8,371 nt of DNA, taken from NCBI GenBank assembly GCA_001464255.1, contig LNFD01000404.1, positions 1-8,371 of the forward strand, given 5' to 3'. This document shows positions 6,290 through 8,371 of the stretch, one piece after another. Within the stretch, counting starts at the first letter, position 1; each line of letters opens with the position of its first letter. The notes below the pieces were generated by a model, which was not told the origin of the DNA, searched no databases, and saw nothing but the letters and a program-made list of their open reading frames with translations. Made by a program: the position numbers and the translations under genes. Source of the DNA: Actinomycetales bacterium Ga0077552. Lineage in GTDB: Bacteria; Actinomycetota; Actinomycetes; Actinomycetales; Microbacteriaceae.

Positions 6290-7870
6290 CCGAGGTCGGC
6301 CCCGAAGCATCCGCCGCACCGACCGCGGTGCCAACGCCGCGCGCGACGACCGACTTCGCTGATGGCGAATGGCACCGGCTGCACCCCGCCACGCCGTTCT
6401 TCCGCGGCGGCATCGCCTTCATCGCGATCATCGGCGTGCTCGTCGTCAACCTGCGCGACCGCTTCTTCGAGCTCTTCTTCGGCGGCGACGACATCGACCT
6501 GCCGCCGTCGGGGGGCGACTTCGAGGCCGACGCGATCGACTACATCGTGCGGGAGGAGCTCGTTCTCGTCGCGCTGCTCGCAGCGCTCGGCGTGCTGCTG
6601 CTGCTCGTGGCGGGCTTCTACTTCTCGTGGCGCCTGCACACCTTCCGCATCACCGACGAGGTCGTCGAGGTGCGGTCGGGCATCCTGTTCCGCACCAACC
6701 GCAAGGCGCGACTCGATCGCATCCAGGGCATCAACATCGGCCGGCCGATCGTGCCGCGCCTGTTCGGCGCCGCCAAGCTCGAGATCTCGGTCGCCGGCAA
6801 CGACGCGAGCGTCCCCCTCGCCTACCTGCGCGGCCGCGACGCTGACGCGCTGCGCCGCGACATCCTGCTGCTCGCCTCGGGGGCGCAGCGCGCGGGGGCC
6901 GAGCCGGTGGCGGGCACGGCATCCGGCATCGGGGGGATGCTCGACGAGCGGGTCTCGGAACTGCTGGCCCCCGAGCTCGACGTCGAACTCGCCGAGCCCA
7001 CCTCGATCGTGCGCATGAACCCCGGCCGGCTCATCGGCTCGACCGTGCTGAGCGACACGACGCTCGTGCTCGTCGCCCTGCTCATCGGCCTCGGCGTGAC
7101 GATCGTGATCACGGGCGAGTTCTTCCTGCTCTTCGCGATGCTGCCCGGCCTCATCGGCATCGGAGGCTTCCTCGTCGCGCGCATCACGCGCTCGCTGCGC
7201 TACTCGATCGCCGCGACGCCCGACGGCGTGCGCGTGGGCTTCGGGCTGCTCTCGACGACGAACGAGACCCTGCCGCCCGGGCGCATCCACTCGGTCAAAG
7301 TCAGCCAGCCGCTGCTGTGGCGGCCCTCCGGCTGGTGGCAGATCGCCGTCAACCGCGCCTCGCGCTCCTCGCAGAACGGTGCCGCGGGCCAGCAGCAGAC
7401 GACCATCCTGCCCGTCGGCAACCTCGACGACGTGCGCGCTGTGCTGCGGCTGCTGCTGCCCGAGGTCGCGGTCGACGACGCCTCCGACGCGCTCGAGCTC
7501 GGTCTGCGCGGACGCGGTGACGAGGGCGGCTACACGGTGTCGCCGCGTCGGGCGCGCGTGCTGCGCTGGTTCTCGCAGCCGCGCAACGGCTTCGCTCTCA
7601 CCGGCTCGGCCGTGCTGTTGCGCACCGGCTCGATCTGGCGCTCGCTCACGATCGTGCCGCTCTCGCGCACGCAGTCGGTCGCCGTGCGCCAGGGCCCGCT
7701 GCTGCGCGCGCTGCGGCTCGGCGAGGTGCACGTGCACACCGTCGCAGGCCCTATCACGCCGACCCTCGGAGCCCTCGACCAGCGCGACGCCATGCGCCTC
7801 TTCGACGAGGTCGCCGCCGCCTCGCTCGTCGCGGCCCGCACCGACACGAGCCACCGCTGGCGGCAGCGGG
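6286..7870 (+). CDS. membrane protein with three bacterial PH domains (YdbT-like); no stop codon found
   Basis: The GTG at 6286 overlaps the stop of the first PH gene. About 525 recognisable residues follow: an acidic/alanine-rich N-terminus, membrane segments at about 42-56 and 92-113, a bPH_2 domain at 117-195 with FRITDEVVEVRSGILFRTNR and LDRIQGINIGRPIVPRLFG, a variable linker, membrane segments at about 259-276 and 279-299, a second PH-like domain at about 303-385, and a third at about 427-515 ending MRLFDEVAAAS. The order matches YdbT-type proteins, whose function is unknown. The family's end is reached at about DTSHRW (W525, base 7858). After that no stop occurs in this frame up to the window end, while another frame becomes the DUF2520 gene. 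The end coordinate given is therefore approximate. The missing stop suggests a small deletion or indel at about 7858-7872. Confidence 0.85.
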
Positions 7871-8371
7871 CGTCGGCATCGTCGGCGCCGGCCGGGTCGG
7901 GCCCGTGCTCGGCGCGGCGCTCGCGGCCGCCGGCCACGCCCTCGTCGGCGTCTCGGCGAGCACCGACGACGAGCGCGACCGCGTCGAGAGCATGCTGCCC
8001 GGCGTTCCTCACGCGCTCGACGTGCCCCTGCTCGTCGAGCGCAGCGAGCTCGTCGTGCTCGCCGTGCCCGACGACCAGCTCGTCGAGCTCGTCGCGGGCC
8101 TCGCCGCCCTCGGCGCCTGGCAGCCCGGCCAGCTCGTGCTGCACACCTCGGCGCAGCACGGAACCGCCGTGCTCGACCCCGCGCGGGCCGCGGGCGCGAT
8201 CCCGCTGGCCGTGCATCCGGCCCTCGCCTTCACCGGCACGAGCATCGATCTGGCGCGCCTGCGCGACGCGTGGTGCGCCGTCACCGCGCCCGGCCCCGTG
8301 CTGCCGATCGCGCAAGCGCTCGTCGTCGAGATGGGCGCCGAGCCCGTCGTCATCGCCGAGGCCGACCGGCC
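7857..8371 (+). CDS. Rossmann-fold and DUF2520 protein, 5' part (no standard start; cut by window end)
   Basis: From about 7869 this frame reads GVGIVGAGRVGPVLGAALAA, a GxGxxG nucleotide-binding fold. It continues with RSELVVLAVPDDQLVELVAG style segments (ERSELVVLAVPDD), LGAWQPGQLVLHTSAQHG, IPLAVHPALAFTGTSIDLAR, and AEPVVIAEADR at the window edge. This is the two-domain DUF2520 family, related to ketopantoate/pyrroline-carboxylate reductase folds, which usually precedes panC in actinobacteria (Rv3603c-panC in M. tuberculosis). A reductase role is presumed from the fold only. No ATG, GTG or TTG occurs in this frame between the preceding stop at 7518-7520 and the conserved glycine motif; only a CTG at 7857 is available. 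The annotated start is that CTG, as a placeholder. The normal start region seems lost together with the stop of the gene before it. Confidence 0.82.
   Translation, partial: MAAAGVGIVGAGRVGPVLGAALAAAGHALVGVSASTDDERDRVESMLPGVPHALDVPLLVERSELVVLAVPDDQLVELVAGLAALGAWQPGQLVLHTSAQHGTAVLDPARAAGAIPLAVHPALAFTGTSIDLARLRDAWCAVTAPGPVLPIAQALVVEMGAEPVVIAEADR

Noticed and set aside
6100..7854. 584-codon open frame on the minus strand opposite the PH-domain genes
   Set aside because: It is a shadow of the coding strand. The sense frame has G/C-ending codons, membrane segments and PH domains, while the antisense product is low-complexity and charged.
1..8371. Recurring GGATG/CATCC words as a skewed signal motif
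   Set aside because: About 8 and 18 copies were counted by eye, but most CATCC copies come from ordinary Ile codons (ATC) followed by C. No clear excess or spacing was seen without a computed background.

Overview
The window reads as chromosomal DNA of a high-GC actinobacterium, most likely of the Microbacteriaceae. Nearly every codon ends in G or C, GTG starts are common, and the gene order tilS-hpt-ftsH-folE-folP-folB-folK-DUF3180-(membrane proteins)-DUF2520 is the conserved actinobacterial arrangement. In Mycobacterium tuberculosis the same set runs ftsH-folE-folP-folB-folK-Rv3605c-Rv3604c-Rv3603c-panC. The family assignment rests on recall of sequence style and gene order, not on a search.

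Layout, all on the plus strand. 1-347: 3' end of tilS (tRNA-Ile lysidine synthetase). 352-906: hpt (purine salvage). 907-1000: the only real intergenic gap, with a candidate promoter and a hairpin in the ftsH leader. 1001-3004: complete ftsH (membrane AAA+ zinc protease). 3013-5321: folate block folE, folP, folB, folK, which makes 6-hydroxymethyl-dihydropterin diphosphate from GTP and joins it to pABA. 5318-5753: a DUF3180 membrane protein gene that is frameshifted. 5750-6289 and 6286 to about 7870: two membrane proteins with bacterial PH (bPH_2, YdbS/YdbT-like) domains. About 7857-8371: 5' part of a Rossmann-fold DUF2520 gene, cut by the window end. No tRNA, rRNA, CRISPR, insertion sequence or convincing terminator was seen, so everything from ftsH onward could be one transcript.

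The block is extremely compact. Five neighbouring pairs (folE/folP, folB/folK, folK/DUF3180, DUF3180/PH1, PH1/PH2) are joined by exact 4-base ATGA or GTGA stop/start overlaps, implying translational coupling.

The most notable feature is that this pattern breaks in three places. At folP/folB the upstream gene has no stop and the downstream gene has no usable start, and the two frames are offset by +1. In DUF3180 the reading frame changes at about 5543-5553, where a conserved stretch is missing, consistent with a 17-base deletion. At PH2/DUF2520 there is again no stop, no start, and a change of frame. Either the genome (or one assembly) carries several small indels in GC-rich sequence, or some of these genes are fused or decaying. 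No new biological system was identified. The items worth checking are these three junctions, the three TAGNNT promoter-like hexamers, and the structured leader of ftsH.
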